A DNA stretch of 64,000 bases from Plantago ovata (GCA_028274465.1 CM051456.1:17387745-17451744), one strand, 5' to 3'; shown: positions 1 through 14,058, counted from the stretch's first letter. Numbers and translations: made by a program. Notes: generated by a model not told the origin, from the sequence alone.

Positions 1-3000
1 AGTGCCTCTTGTCACACTGGAACTTCCGCAGGAATCTGGGAAGGATAGTCAAGATAAGAAAAAGAATCACATTAAGGGACTCTTAGTTGCTGCCACAGAC
101 TGCGAACCACTATATTTGATTCGTTTGCTCCAGGTCTGTTTTTTGTGCTATTGACTGTTCTGTATGGTAATTGACTGTCGTTATAAACTTTGTTTTTGCA
201 ACCTGTGCAGACCAAACTGCGTATTGGCCTAGCAGAACAAACACTATTGGCAGCATTGGGACATGCCGTGGTGTACTCCGAGGAGCACTCGTCATCCAAG
301 AAGGCTGATACTTCTCTAGAAGAAGTAAGTTCTTGCGACTCCAGATCTCACTACTTGCTATTTCTTATTATCAAGTTAAAATTTTTGTTTTTGGCAACTT
401 AGAAAGTGTTCATTAATCAACAGAACCGTTAAGGAACAAAAACTGAAATTGGAACGTGCTAATGTGTATGAACTGTAACCCTGGAATGGAAATGGGGGCG
501 AAATCACTATGGAGACAATGGCACACCTTTTTTTTTTTTTTTTTTTTTTTGCTGTTTTTGTTTTTTATCCATGAATGTTTCTATTCTTTCAAAAGCTGTT
601 CTCTTCTTCAGATTGTATATTCCTATATATTCTTATGACTGCTCTGTTTTCATGTGCATAATGAGCTTGGCTATGCTACTTCTGAAATTTAGAACACTTT
701 CTCATGCCTACTTATCAGAGTAGCTTAAGCATGCAATACTGGAATGTTTTAATTGAGATTCTTCATTTGTTTCATTAATTAGTGACTGACAGAAGTTATT
801 TCCAGCCTTTTAAATTCTGTGCTACCACACTGTATGTAAGATTTGTTAATAATACTAACCTAAACTTATGAACATCTTCACATCCGAATAGGCTAAAAGT
901 TACTTTTTCCTTGATTTATTTCCTTTTCATCTAATATCTTATTAGATGCTACACATTTTCCATATAATGCATTATCAAGACAATTTCTTGTTGGAGTAAT
1001 CATCTCATGACCTTTTTCAGGGTGCAAAAATTGTAAAGCAAGTCTATTCTGTAATTCCAGTGTATGATAAAATAGTGCCTGCTCTTCTATCTGGTGGTGT
1101 GAAGAATTTACCAGAGACATGTAGCTTTTCACCTGGGATTCCTGTTGGGCCTATGTTGGCGAAACCAACCAAAGGAGTATCAGAAATTATTGATAAGTTT
1201 CAAGATATGGAATATACTTGTGAATACAAGTATGACGGAGAACGTGCTCAGGTAATGATGTTTTGCCAAAGACACAGATTTGTTGATCTTACAGTTTATA
1301 TCTTATGCCGTTATTGTGTACTTTCCATTTAGATACACTATCTGGAGAATGGTGTAGTCGAGATATACAGTAGAAATGCTGAAAGGAATACTGGGAAGTT
1401 TCCTGATGTTGTTGCTGCTATTACGAGGTAATTTTTTGGTTTTGAGCAAGTGTAAGATTTAGTTTGGTATATGACCTATTTTCTTCTATGATTTGAACTT
1501 TCATTATGTATGAAACCAATTTCTCATGTCCAATGGGCAATGAATCCATAATAACCATTTACTGCCCAATGTAATTCCAGAGAGATTATGCAGTTACTTT
1601 GTCAGGTGTCATGATATGTTCAACACGGGGATACCCTTCAACAACTTTAAAAAGTCTAAATGTCAGATTTGCAGCCAAGATATTTCATGCATATTACACT
1701 TCAAATTTCTTTTAAAAATCAAGGATATTGACACTACTTGTATAACATAATCAGTGTAGTAAAATTGTTGCCATTTTTTATTTTTAAAATCATTGTCTCC
1801 TATTGTTATACTATTGTTATAATTTGCTTAAATCAGAATTTGACTACTATAGTGGAATCCATGATATTGAAGCTTATAGTCTGATGTTTACTGTTTGAGT
1901 GCAGATTAAAACAGCCTTCTGTTACGTCATTCGTCCTTGATTGTGAAATTGTTGCTTATGATCGTGAGAAACATAAAATCCAGCCTTTTCAGGTGCGAAC
2001 TTTCAAAATTTATCTGTAATCTCTTACTGTTTTTTTTTTCCTTAAGAAACAAGGTGATAGAGAACAAGTAGCATTTGGAATAAAAGTATAAAACTCGAGG
2101 ACCAAGAACACAAATGAATGAAAATTAAATAAACTAGTAAGATTTTATAGGTCCAAAACCGACCTATTCTATGGAATTAGAAATCAAATAGGAAAAGGAC
2201 TATAATAAGATTAATAGTAGCAGGAATGTAAAGCCACTGGATTGAATCTTTAGTCCTATATTGAGTTATTTTGTTTCATAGGGGAACTAAATCCACGTCT
2301 TTGAATTCCCTAGCAGTGACTTTTTAGGTTCCTGAGTATAGCATTCTGAAGTTTATACGAGTTCATTAAGAACTTGATTGCTTGTCCATTTAGTAATATG
2401 CATGTTTTATTTGTTCTGCAAAAGTTAATTTATTTTTTTAATTGATACTTTTATATACAGATCCTGAGTACGCGTCCTAGGAAAAATGTTGTGATGTCCG
2501 AAATAAAGTGGACGTGTGCATATATGCTTTTGACATCCTCTATCTTAATGGTCAGCAACTCCTACAGGAGCAACTCAATGTTCGTCGAGAGGTATAATAG
2601 AAATTTCTGCATAGTTGTCTTTAGACTGTGTAGTATGCCATGATCTGATCTCAGTTTGCTTTTCTTAATTTTTTCTGTAGCATTACAGTATATTTGGTTC
2701 CAATGTGTTTGGGGTTTCTGTATAGTATTCCCAGCTGCTATCAAAATATGAGAATCTAGCAACCAACGACCATGCTTTTAGATTCCTTTCATTCTTACTG
2801 ATGATCAATCAAACTAGATCAATTTGATCAAGCATTCCTTATTTTTCCATCAGAATACTGTAATTACCCAGTTCTCTCAATTACCTTCTAACACTAGTTT
2901 CCTATTAGTATTAAATTATGGGTGACAGAAAGGTCAAAACCCATCATTTCCTTCAATCCGGTATCTGGTACTCCAGAACAAAAGTGAATTGCGGTTGGGC

Positions 3001-6000
3001 TATAAATGGACGTGCTGAACTTGGTTACTGCTGTTGAAACTAGGTCTATGCGTGAAAAGAATTTGCATTCTTTAAATCACTTCTGAATTGTTTCCAGGCT
3101 GCTTGACCCACCTAATTGGCCCTAAATTACCGAGGCTTGACTGGAGGAAACCTAGAAATGTAGAATTGCAGGTTATAAGGGGTTGAACACGACCTGATGT
3201 GAGCTATTATTACTACTCATTTAATGTTTTTAGGCCATCTAAGATTAAATTCTATCAGACTTTTCCATGTTCCACATTACACTTAAGTCTCAACCTGCTG
3301 CTGTTGCCATTTTCCTGGTGATGCTATCTTTCATCTGTATGAAGTATATCATTAGTAACTTGTCTAGGAGTTACATCACTTCATGACTCATGTCCGCCAT
3401 TAAATGTGTATGTCTGTTTTGATTCATCTTGGCATGTTTTTAGAATTTTATTAATCTTTCAACTCTATACGTGCAGCACCTTTACAAGTCTTTCCTGGAA
3501 GAACAAGGTTTCTTCCACTTCGCCACTTCTACAATATCAAATGATCTCGAGGAAATACAAAAATTTCTTGATGACTCTGTTAATGCTAGGTAAATTTGTT
3601 ACTTCTACTTTTGGTGCCAAGTGATATCAGGGAATTCATTGCTTTGCTTTTGTTCTAGAATATTCGTATTGCAACTGTTTTTCAAGTTTAAATAGGCCTA
3701 CCAAACATAGCATCTAGAATGATGGATTGGAAATTTCAGACTTGGTGTAGGAGTTATATCAGTTATTAGATACTGACAAATTGAGTTTTCAATCTACACT
3801 TGATGTTACAGATGCTATTAGCTTTATAAAATGTTTTTACTACATGCTGACCTATATAAGGGGGCATAGTAGCCCCTCCTTTATTTTTATTTTATATTTA
3901 TAGGTCATTTATATGTCATAGAGACCAGTAGGTTAGAATGCAGATAACAAGGATTTTGGTGTAGCAAACGGTACTTTTCTGGAGTTATTGACGGGATAAA
4001 CAAAATAAACCAGTCTCCGAGGAGATGAACCAACCCAAACGGGAAGAACCAAATCTTCCCAAGTAAATAAACTAATGTCTATGCTGAATAATTAAACTAA
4101 ATCTTTCTAAGACTGATATCTCATTCTCCTAATTTTCTACTGACATAAACTTGAGGCATATGACACATAAAACTCATCTTGAAAGTAACAGTGTGCTTAC
4201 ATTTTACGAAACTGTTAAGCAACATATAATATTTCCTTTTCCGATTCATTGTTGCACATTGCGATTCTTTCAGCTGTGAGGGGTTGATCATCAAGACGTT
4301 GAGTAAAGACGCCACATACGAGCCTTCGAAACGTTCTCACAACTGGCTAAAACTGAAGAAGGATTATATGGATAGGTAAATCCTTACTCTCATTAGTAGC
4401 TTGAGCTGATAGATGTTGCTTAGATTATCTGACAAATACAGTTTAATGTCTTATTTTCTCCAGTATTGGGGATTCACTAGATTTGGTTCCCATTGCTGCA
4501 TTCCATGGCAGGGGGAAACGCACTGGTTAGTTCTTTCCTACTCTTTGTAGTTTGTGCAATTTTACCTTCTTTTCTTGCTCCTTGTCCTTTGTAACCTTCT
4601 ATAGGTTCTTTCGATGTATTGGTGCCAGTGTTTTCACTGTTTCCTTGTCAGATGATCTAAGCAATTATTGTTTTTTAATATAGGTGTTTATGGTGCCTTT
4701 CTTCTTGCCTGTTATGATGCTGATAATGAGGAATACCAAAGCATTTGTAAAATAGGTAATTTCCACCCTGAGTAACTTATACTGTCAATTTAATATTCTA
4801 TATCTGCTGGAAAAACAGAACATCGGGACTTTAGGATATTTATTTATTTAGTTTGAAACTATTGCACATGTTTATTTTCTCAACGTTGTGGAAATCATGT
4901 ATTTCGATAGGAACGGGGTTTACCGAAACAGTGCTTGAAGAACGCTCTGCCAGTCTGCGCTCTAATGTTATTGACAAGCCCAAGGTTTGATCAAATTTCA
5001 CCTTTTTCATTCGCAATGTGAGTGTCCTTTATGAGATCCTTGGAAGTGTCATATGTATGAAATATTTGCATCTTCAGCCATATTACAGGTACTCGGATAC
5101 AACCAGGCCAGATGTATGGTTTGAACCAACACAGGTAGCATCACGCATCTTCTATTTCATAGGTTTTCATTTGTGTGGTTGTTTGATTTATTGTTTTTGG
5201 TTTCTACATTATGCAGTCCTTTTTTTCCCTCCCTCATGTGGAACTATCCTGCAAATGTGAAACGGTTGTTTTAAGAACAAAACCAGCAAGTTTTACTTGA
5301 ATGAGAATATGTCTGATAAAATGAAATGTTTTAATAAAATCACTGTGAATTTACAATGATGATACGGGAGAAACTGGCATGTCATCAGATACTGTTCAGG
5401 ACAATCACTCCCACCCTCTTGCTACCGCTTTTCAGGGTTCAGTAATCATTTAGCCTGCTATAGAAAATATACCTTACATCAAAGTATATGTTGGCCATGT
5501 TCTGTCAGGTCTGGGAGGTCAAGGCTGCTGATCTTACTATCAGTCCAGTTTATCGTGCTGCAGTTGGTACAGTGGATTCTGATAAGGTACCATTCAATAT
5601 TTTCACTCTGAATCATATGATTTCCAGGTGCAGTTGGTCATGCTTCAGTTAATAGAAGGTTGTAGACAAATTATTTCAATCAATCTGTACTTTTATAGGT
5701 AATGAATTTTCAGTTGCCAAATCATTTTAAAATGTACAGCTTGGTGTGTAGATGTTTTTGAAAATAGAAGGATAAAATGTTACAAAACAATATGCTTTAT
5801 ACACTGAATGAACTACTCACCTTCCATCCTATAAGATGACGTACCATATTAATACAGTTTGCCTTCGGTTGACGTACCATATTTAAAGATAAATCCACCA
5901 AATTTATTTCAGAACACCTTAATAATAAAAAGGAATAAAAATTGACATCAGATTAACAGATTCATGAGTCTGTTATAAATCGTTTGCCTGGCATATCAGT

Positions 6001-6420
6001 ACTTATTCCACATTCCATGTTTATGCACTACCCACCCGTGCTGGTTTTTACCGAGTAGAGGAGTTTAGCTCCATCATCTGTAAAATGTATTTTTGTAGAA
6101 AAATTCTCTATTGTTTAAAAAGCTTCACAGTTCTCTTCATCTTTTTCTTTTTCTTTTCTTTTCATTAATTAGGGAATTTCGCTGCGTTTTCCACGTTTGG
6201 TTCGTGTCAGAGAAGATAAGAATCCAGAGCAGGCCTCCTCATCAGACATGGTAACTACATACTATCAGAGCTCCACATCGCTTTGGTTCATATATATTGT
6301 TATGATAGTCTAGTTGATGTTTTCTCTGATCTGTTTTATTGCAAAATTCAGGTAGCGGATATGTATAATGCTCAGAAGATTAATCACCGGGACAAGCCAG
6401 ATGATAATGATGACGATTGA
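1..6420 (+). CDS. LIG1: DNA ligase 1 (ATP-dependent), 3' part, 15 exons, 5' end outside window
   Basis: ATP-dependent DNA ligase that seals nicks in lagging-strand synthesis and excision repair. Exons by splice sites and protein homology: 1-133, 211-324, 1021-1251, 1333-1427, 1905-1992, 2461-2591, 3477-3589, 4274-4375, 4464-4525, 4684-4755, 4911-4984, 5078-5134, 5509-5586, 6173-6250, 6352-6420; about 498 residues are visible. Motif I KYDGER, with the adenylated Lys at 1228-1230, lies in exon 3. [12 protein letters not shown] is in exon 4, EGLIIKTL spans exons 7-8, [10 protein letters not shown] is in exon 8, and [13 protein letters not shown] and [13 protein letters not shown] follow. The tail ends in an Asp-rich DDNDDD. 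Exon 6 lacks one base after MSEI, so the rest reads only after a shift (TGA at 4285-4287 otherwise). A 3'-UTR intron (6452-6535) follows the stop. The identity is very secure from family knowledge; whether this copy is functional is uncertain. Confidence 0.93.
2503..2511 (+). other. One-base frameshift inside LIG1 exon 6
   Basis: Exon 6 opens in frame ([15 protein letters not shown]) and then continues as [18 protein letters not shown] only in the next frame. One base is missing in the ATAAAGTGGAC stretch, where ATA AAx GTG GAC is expected. Exon 6 is 131 bases; 132 would keep its phase-0 to phase-0 structure. Both flanking splice sites look normal. It is either a real lesion or an assembly error. 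Confidence 0.85.
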
Positions 6421-6535
6421 GGTTGAGAATGCATCCAAGATAACAATTTCTGTAAGTGGTGGTGCACACCTGTTTGTTTTTTACATACCTAAGTTTATCT
6501 CTGTTGATATATTTTATTTGCTTCGTTTCTGGCAG

Positions 6536-9500
6536 GAAAAAAAATGCTTCTACCATAGACTGACTGACACGAGACCATCGACTGTACAAACTTCATGTGC
6601 AGTATGTCTTAGCATACTGCACACGTTATTCTACTTCCTGTTTCGATTGCACCATCGAATCTCAAAATGACCATCACCATTTTTCTTTGTTGCGCATCAT
6701 TTGGTGATAAAGGTTTCCAGCTCATGTATGTATGTCTATATCTTCAATGACTCCAAGATATGATTAATTGGATCCTGGAAACAATAGAAATGGGGAGAAA
6801 GTGACTTAAATATTACATTAGGATGGTGCATGTTTCCATTTTCGGGTGAATTTTAGATGTGGAGTGAATGCGTGAATGGGATGTAGAAAATTGTTGTTGA
6901 GAGGTGAAAAGGATTGATAGAAGCTGGAGAGTGGAAAACTGAAGTGAACATGGGTTTGGCATTGAATGTCAAGTCTTTGATTTGCAATTTTCTTTATTGT
7001 TTTCTTTTTTCTATTTTGTATTGTTGTTAGTTTACGTGTGGACCAGGTAAGAATATTGAGATGTTTTTGGAATAGGTCCCTTTATGATTCATATCTCATT
7101 CTATAGGGGCCAAATTTTCACCAATCCTTTTCTCAAACTTTATAATTTCTCCACTCGTTTTCCATTTTTAATCACTACTACTAGTAGAATACTTTTCTGT
7201 GTGTTTCTGCTCTTTGGCTGTACCACAAATAAGAAAACTACGGCCATGCTCTGGAATCTGGATACATGATTTTTTTCTTCTTTTGCAATAAGTCTTAGGC
7301 TCTCCCACACATGGACTAAAATATTGTTTGTATCATATGATATGACATGCTTCAGCATTTCACAGGAAAGGCGTTTCATTAGCATCCAAATTCGTTTCGA
7401 AAAGAGAATTTTATGTATGACAACGTGTTTAGAACAGGAAAAAAGAAGCACAATGTGCATAAACCTGACTAAATAAAGAATGCATAAACAAGAAGGTCAT
7501 TTTGTTGATTTTTTTAATGGTATATTTAATAACAAATTAATTTTAAAAGGAACTTTTAAATGATAGAAAACAATTAATTTTAAAAATATGATCACTGATA
7601 TTATGTTATTATAGTGCCCTTTTTTCAATTATTTTTCGTCATAAATTAAGTTAATATGAATTTGCGATTAGACGTGTGGCAGTAAAAAATCAACAAAACA
7701 AACTTAAGAAGTACAATGTTAAAAACCCACGAAGTTATTATTGTGGTGGAGTACTAAGGTGGTTTAGGGTTAGATTCGTGGTGGAGTATTCTATATTATA
7801 TGGATATGGGTGTAATTGTATTTTGTGCTAAATATCCCCAAGACAGACATGCAATGATCTTTATTCGCAGAACCTGACATATTAACTTGATTAATATCCC
7901 ACATGAGCAGAATGGTGAGTTACCCGTGGGGTGAAATACCTGATCCAAATAATCTTTTGGAAGTGACTATTTTCATCGGTCAAATATTTGGAAACTTGAG
8001 CAAATGTAGTTTGACGAGGTTTGAATTGCTTTCTCAAATCTTTTGTACAGTAGTAACAGTACTAGTAGTAATCTGTAGCAGTAGAAAATAAAGAAGAATT
8101 TACTTACTACTAGTGGGACTGCTTGTAATTACCTTTAAGACTTTAACCTCGTTCCTGTACCCAAATGAACCTATTGACTGCCTGACCTAAGCTGTCTTTT
8201 CGTTTTCAGGTTCCTATTTTTGGATTCCTCTTAGGTTCATAAACAAACTTACAGATATATGGGGGTATGTACACCCCTTGTGTAATTCTTTGCACACATG
8301 TGGGGTTACTAGTGAATTTTATGTTTTTACTGTTTTTAAAGTCTTTCTATATTTACAAGCATCTTGCATAAAATTCTCACTTTACCTCCTTTTTGTACAA
8401 ACCAAGAAATTTATCAGCCACTCCACTCAAAGTGCTTCACTACAGTATATTTCTTTTAGTAGTAGTAGTAGTCAGTAAAAGAGAAGACTAAACTCTAGTA
8501 GTAAGTTCAGAAGTTTTGTGACTGAAATAACAAAATGATTTTCTTGCTCAAACCCTTAAAAAGATGAAACTAATGCAAAGCCAGCAAAATTTAGGGTAGA
8601 CGTTGATTCGTAGCTAATATACATTTACGATGTAGTGGCAGTAGTAGTTCCATTTTGGATCGAGTAATTTGTACATGATTTGTGACAGTAATGAGGTTTA
8701 TGGTTTTCAACTTTTTCATTATAGGCCCTATATGATGCTTAGGATTTACACGAGGGAAAGCAAGAAATGCCCTCCTTGGGAGAATATTCATAATTGCCGC
8801 CATTATCACAATGGTACATAACTAGTATCATTATTATTGAACTTTCAATAATGCCATTGCTTTAAACATATGGCCTTGCCTTTTTTACTCTGTTGATATC
8901 ATCATTATATATTATATGGAGTAGCTAGATAGTAATTGATTGTTACTCCAAAACAATTATGTCTATCACTATGATGATATTGATATCAAAGGTGCATTAT
9001 AGTACTAGTATCATAATTGTAAACTTATTCGAGTCATAATTTCTTCAGATCTCTCAATCAAGTCTCTCTCTCTCTCTGTATGTAGTCTGATAGATTTTCT
9101 CCATGGTCATGTCTTTTCTTAAGGATATGTTGTCTAAAGATAGAATCTTGGCACATTACATTAAGTTCTATGGTCACATGTCTTCCTTAACGCATTGTTC
9201 TTACTTGTAGTAGCTTAATTAAGGACATGGATTAGTAAATAATTAATGGGAGAGGAGAGGAGAGTCAAAAAATAGATCCCAATAAGGATTTGTGGAGACT
9301 CACTAAGGAAGACAAGCAGGGCCATGTTGAGCTTCTGGTTGTTGGCTTACTATACTATACTATACCCATCCATCCTCTCATTTGAACAATTCACAACTAA
9401 ACTTTAGTTGAAAGGCATTGCATTGCATCCTTTTCACAAGGCAAATATTATAGCAGCAAGAAAATGACTTGTTTTGTTGGTATGTAAAGTAAAGAAAGAC

Positions 9501-9782
9501 TTAAGTATGAGCATGACAAAGAAGGCAAAATTAAAGAGGGATACTTTAAACCAAAATGGTTGGCCATTGGCCAAGAAAACTTACATAGAAGAGACAAGCC
9601 TCAATTTTGGTCAAGCTTGGAACCAAACTCACTGTACATAGAGCTTACTTTGCTGCTAATTAGTTGCACTTCAGTTCCCACCTTCCTAACCTTGACTAAT
9701 AATACTAGTACTAGTAGCTGCTAAAATTATCCTGACAATGATTATGACAATAGTACTAATTGAAATTACTCAAAAGTTTGCC
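6536..9782. other. LIG1 3' UTR end and intergenic DNA
   Basis: The first few hundred bases continue the LIG1 3' UTR after its intron. The rest is AT-rich without a supportable gene. It holds a short (TAG)n run near 8458-8473 and a (CT)n run near 9064-9077. The open frames here lack codon structure and homology that I recognise. Confidence 0.5.
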
Positions 9783-10670
9783 TCATTGGAGAACTATTCT
9801 TTGGTACTTGTACTGATGATGATCACTTGGAGTTGCAGACACATTACAGTCCTCTGGCAGGCTTCTTTTCATTCCACACATGTTGCTGATTTTGAGGCTT
9901 CCATCTTGGTGGATAGCCACAGGTGGTGGTGGGATTTGGTAGGTTTCTAGTGGCGGTGGAGGGTGGCGCCACTGTGGCAGTGGGCCAGCCAGGAGGAGAG
10001 TCTGCAGAAGTGGTCCTGCTTTCATCACTGCTTCAAGAAGTTTACCCTTTTCAGGTAATGGCTTTGTGATGGCTATGGGCAGGTCTTGGTTGAGGCTGGT
10101 TTGGTGGGGTGAGGAGACAATGCTTTCATCACAGTCTGAGGATGTGAAGCCATTGTTTGATGAGTCAAGAACTGTTGTTGGTAGTTTGGCATTTTGATGA
10201 TGCTGATGATCATCTTCAACTTCAATGCTAGAGATGCCAGAGTGTTGTTGTTGATGAGTAGGGGGGTATTTTTGGAGTACTTCTTGTTGGAGGAGAAGTT
10301 TTTCAAGGAAGGCTTTTTGGCAGTTAATTTGGGCTTCATCTCTTTCTTTGATGACAGTGGTGAGTAGTTCTTTGAGGTTATGGATTTGTTGGTCTCTCAG
10401 TTTGATCTCCTCTTGTGCCTTTAGCCTTGTGTCCTCTAGCTCCATGGTTAGCAAAAGTGTCTGTGCTTGTCTTAGCTCATCCATGTTCTGTTCAATCACA
10501 AAATGACATTAGTACTTCAAGTTCAAAAACCAAGAAATGCAAAACCCTTAACAAAATCTTGGAACTTTAGTTACTCTACTGACAAGTTTTAGAGTGAACT
10601 AAGTTGCACTGCATACCTTGTCTTGGTAGAAATAGGTACAATTGAGAAAAAGACTCTTTTGATCATCCAT
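9783..10670 (-). CDS. DUF1635-type protein, 252 aa, two exons
   Basis: Exon 1 is 10617-10670 (MDDQKSLFLNCTYFYQDK) and exon 2 is 9783-10487, joined in phase 0 by a GT-AG intron. The start was chosen because it gives a clean 18-codon exon ending at GTATGC and lies about 75 bases below a TATA box; a later ATG would discard this exon. Residues about 19-95 form a Glu/Lys/Gln-rich heptad region (LRQAQTLLLTMELEDTRLKA) predicted to be a coiled coil. A Ser/His/Gln-rich linker and a Pro-rich stretch (HPPPPLETYQIPPPPVA) follow. The LRQxLLxxxxELExTR opening and overall layout resemble the plant DUF1635 family, whose biochemical role is unknown. The assignment is from memory of the family, not a search. 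Confidence 0.72.
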
Positions 10671-10741
10671 GGAAAACTTTAAGCCAAAACAAATGAAAGC
10701 AGAGTAGGGTAACTAAGTGGGGAGTGAGAGTTTTGGTGCTA

Positions 10742-10751
10742 CTTTTTATAA
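10742..10751 (-). promoter_or_regulatory. TATA box of the DUF1635-type gene
   Basis: TTATAAAAAG on the minus strand, about 75 bases upstream of the chosen ATG, a plausible core promoter with a short 5' UTR. Confidence 0.5.
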
Positions 10752-11124
10752 GGGCTCTAGCATTTTATACTGTTCTTTTAATTTTCTTTTTCTATTTATT
10801 TTTTTGATAAAATGAAAAGGGGAAAAAGTAGAATAAGTGTATGTTTAGTTATTGTTTTTATTTTCTAAGGGGCGTTGGAATGTTGGACTAAAGCAGAAAA
10901 GGCCAAGACCATGCACTGCTACTTAACATACCTAAAAGGAGGACCCTATGCTGTAAACGTTGTACAGTAGTACAAAATACCACAAAGGATCATATATCTC
11001 ATCTGACTGAGTAATTATATCAGCCTTCTGAAGAAGAAGAAATACATATCAGCGCCAAATGCGGGAGTGTAGACAAAACACTGCATACATTGATGTGATT
11101 TACACCAACCTTTTTTCATTTTTT

Positions 11125-11130
<6 letters not shown>

Positions 11131-11187
<57 letters not shown>

Positions 11188-11209
11188 CTTTATATATATA
11201 TATATATTG
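11131..11209. repeat. (AT)n microsatellite, interrupted
   Basis: About 26 AT units to 11182, then a short ATTCAATCTT interruption flanked by a second AT run. Open frames here are repeat artefacts. Confidence 0.95.
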
Positions 11210-11359
11210 AATATATATACTTACATACACATTATTATCACAATTGACAAATATTAGGAAATTATGATACATCGTACTGTATTTAATATTTTAGGAAATA
11301 TTTATTTCTAGAAGTCCAAGAACTCTTCATCTCATTTAGTGTATGTAGTGTACTATACT

Positions 11360-11595
11360 CTTTTTTATTCTATGACGTTGGGAACACGCACACGCTACCC
11401 TTTGGGTGTGCACTGGGTAAATCCCACGGACCTGTGTAATAGTTTGCAAACCACGTAAGTCGATTTAAACCACAATAAATTGCGACAGGCTCGACTCAGA
11501 ATACATAAATCCTAAAAATTCACTCCTTCTAGGAATTAAACTTGTGATCAAGAGGATATTATATTACTTTTAACCAATTGAGTATACGTACTTGT
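11360..11595 (-). mobile_element. Candidate tRNA-derived SINE
   Basis: Read on the minus strand it begins with a box-A-like ACTCAATTGGTTAAAAG (11570-11586 region), then a box-B-like AAGTTTAATTCC about 40 bases later. A non-coding body follows, ending near an A-rich tail (AATAAAAAAGAG). Size and order fit a plant SINE. No convincing target-site duplication was seen, so the boundaries are approximate. Confidence 0.5.
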
Positions 11596-12867
11596 CTTGT
11601 CTATCTTCTTAAATTGATGGCTCTTATTGCATTGCATTGCATGCATTGATTTTTGGTGTCTGCAAACAAAACAAATGCAATCAATTATTACCTGAGGAAA
11701 CATTGCAGAAGCTAAAATAAGATACTATTCACTGTTTCCACAACCATATTAAATGTAGTATAACCCGACTAATTAATTCGTTGTACCGCGGTCAAAGACT
11801 ATAGTACCAACTGTTCTTTAGAACTTTTCAGGTGTAAAATGTAGTGCACGAACATACGAAGTATATCATAAGTTCATTTCGACACATTTTAATGTCATAA
11901 AATAACGTGTGTGATCTATTCATGTGTGGATCCTGTACTGTGATAATTAAAACACAATTTAAGTGGTGTAACATTGAAAAAACGTTAATTCTACTCCACT
12001 GCAGTTTTTACCTTGAGGAAGGAGAAAATGGAAATGGCACTTTAATAAAAAGGTACTTTTACTAATTGGAGCTTAATGATGAGTTTGGTTATCCCTAAAC
12101 AGTGCTTGGATCGAAAGAATGTTTTAGATGAAAATTAAACTCAACTGACATTGTTAAAATATTATTGATAACAAGAAAAGTCTTTTAAAAAATCTTACAA
12201 AATTAGCCTAATATAATGGAAATTAGGTAGGATTCTTTAACTTTATTTGTAGACCTTGATGATTTTTTAATCTCTAAACTGGTCCTACACTTTGTAACTT
12301 GGTTTCTTACAAGCGCGTTATGCTTAGAACTTTCTGTAGGCTAGAATTTTCTAGTGTACAATTGCTATATAGTAAGAGTGTTAAACAGTATTTAATTGCA
12401 AATGTTGTAATCAATGGAATTGATAAATTATTTGTGGTCTGAAGCGAAGAATATGAGTCATCTCGTTGTCTACAGAATATTTGTACGTATTGAGAACTGA
12501 AAAGTGGAGTGACATTTTTTCTGTTGATTTAAAATATTAGACATGGGCTCGAGGGTTTCCCACTATTTTTTGTTAAAAGCAAACGTTAATTGTTTAGATT
12601 TCAAATGATGAACTATTCATCAAATGTTCTCAATTCGATAATTATAGTCCTCTTTATTGTAATACGAAAGTTCTCATTCACAGATGATAGAGAACAAGTT
12701 CCACACAAAAAACAAATGATTAGTCCAGAGAGAACACTCTTGATTGTCACTACTCAACTCAACGGTTAATAGCAATAGCTAGTTTCTCACGAAGACAAAA
12801 CAAGCAAATTATGAGTGAATAAGAATTGTCTCGATCTACCTCCAATCCCCGGCACAAGACTAGTATT

Positions 12868-13162
12868 AGAACAATATCAATAGATGGCTTATTTTAGACT
12901 TATTTGGGGTTTAAGTTCCAAATAAGTATGGCTTATTTGGAGCTTCATTATTGGAACACATGCTTGTGTAGCCCCCTAAGAAGCCCCAAATAATATATTT
13001 CATTTTCTTTCCCTCTCATCAATTGTGTGGTGCATGTGGAATGTATGACATGTGAAACTCACAAAAGAGACCCTAATAAGCCTAAACCATTGTAGCAAGA
13101 AATGGAAGAGGCTTATTTGGGGCTTAAGCCCCGAGTTTGGAGCCAACCATTGCTAGTGCTCT
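12868..13162. mobile_element. MITE with 22-bp imperfect terminal inverted repeats (AGAGCA type)
   Basis: The ends 12868-12889 and 13141-13162 are imperfect inverted copies (17 of 22 positions match). The inside repeats TTATTTGGGGCTTAAG-like blocks in both orientations, so it could fold into a long hairpin. No coding capacity. It resembles hAT-type MITEs; a duplication of the target was not resolved. Confidence 0.6.
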
Positions 13163-13191
13163 CTTAGTACTCATACTAGAGTACCAAATAG

Positions 13192-13373
13192 TACTCCCTC
13201 TGTTCTTTCATAAACTTCTTAGTTTAACTTTTTTCGATCAACATTCAAAATTTAATAATTTAATTTCGTTACGTACTTTATCATTATAGTTTAAGAGTAA
13301 TCGGAAATCAAAGTTTCAAGTTATTGACCGAAAAAAGTCAAACTAGAAATCTTCTCGATAAAGGAAGGAATAC
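13192..13373. mobile_element. Stowaway-like MITE
   Basis: Starts TACTCCCTCTGTTCTTTC and ends in the inverted, diverged counterpart GGAAGGAATA, with TA at each border. The subterminal AGTTTAACTTTTTTCGATCAA is mirrored at the other end. This is the Stowaway (Tc1/mariner MITE) signature. Confidence 0.8.
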
Positions 13374-14058
13374 TATATGAAGCAGGATAAACTAAACAAA
13401 TGCTTGCTGAGCAGCAGAGGGATGACTCTCTAAAGAGAAGAGACCTCACAATCAATAGAGGAGTACCAAAGGGGCGAAGTCATAATTTAAATATACTTGG
13501 GGCTCTTCGTAATACATGCAATATACTTTGAACTTTTCGTAAAACAAAATACTATGCCTAAATTTTTGCTTGTTTACTTCTGATATAAAATTATTATTAG
13601 GTTTGATTCATTTATGTGCTTAGTTATTTAGATAAGTATATAGGGTAAATTTGAAATACATTTGAGCAAAATTAGAAGTATTTTTCTAATTTGAAGGGGC
13701 CACGAGCTATATATCAATTCATCACTATATGTGGCTTCGCCACTGGTAACTGTACCGAGAGGCTAGTTAAATTCTGTAGCTTACCAGCAGCATGCATGTT
13801 TACAATTTTCTCTCTACCTTCCCGCTCATGGTTAAATGGTTAATATCAAGATTAAAAATAAAATAAAAATTCTACATACGATTTTAACGATTATTACTCA
13901 CATTATAACGGATATGAATCTTCTCGGTTCTTACAATAATGTCACCTACGTATATAGGCTGGTACATTCTTACTAGAATTTAAACGTAGGAAGAAACTAC
14001 ATTTTTGAAATTTTGGCCCCATTTAGCCGAGGTGCAAAATTATGATAAACTCAATTTC

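Noticed and set aside
6368..6670. 100-codon plus-strand frame at the end of LIG1
   Set aside because: Overlaps the last LIG1 exon in another frame and crosses the 3'-UTR intron; no family features.
7140..7460. 106-codon minus-strand frame
   Set aside because: Low-complexity intergenic sequence without splice support or recognisable domain.
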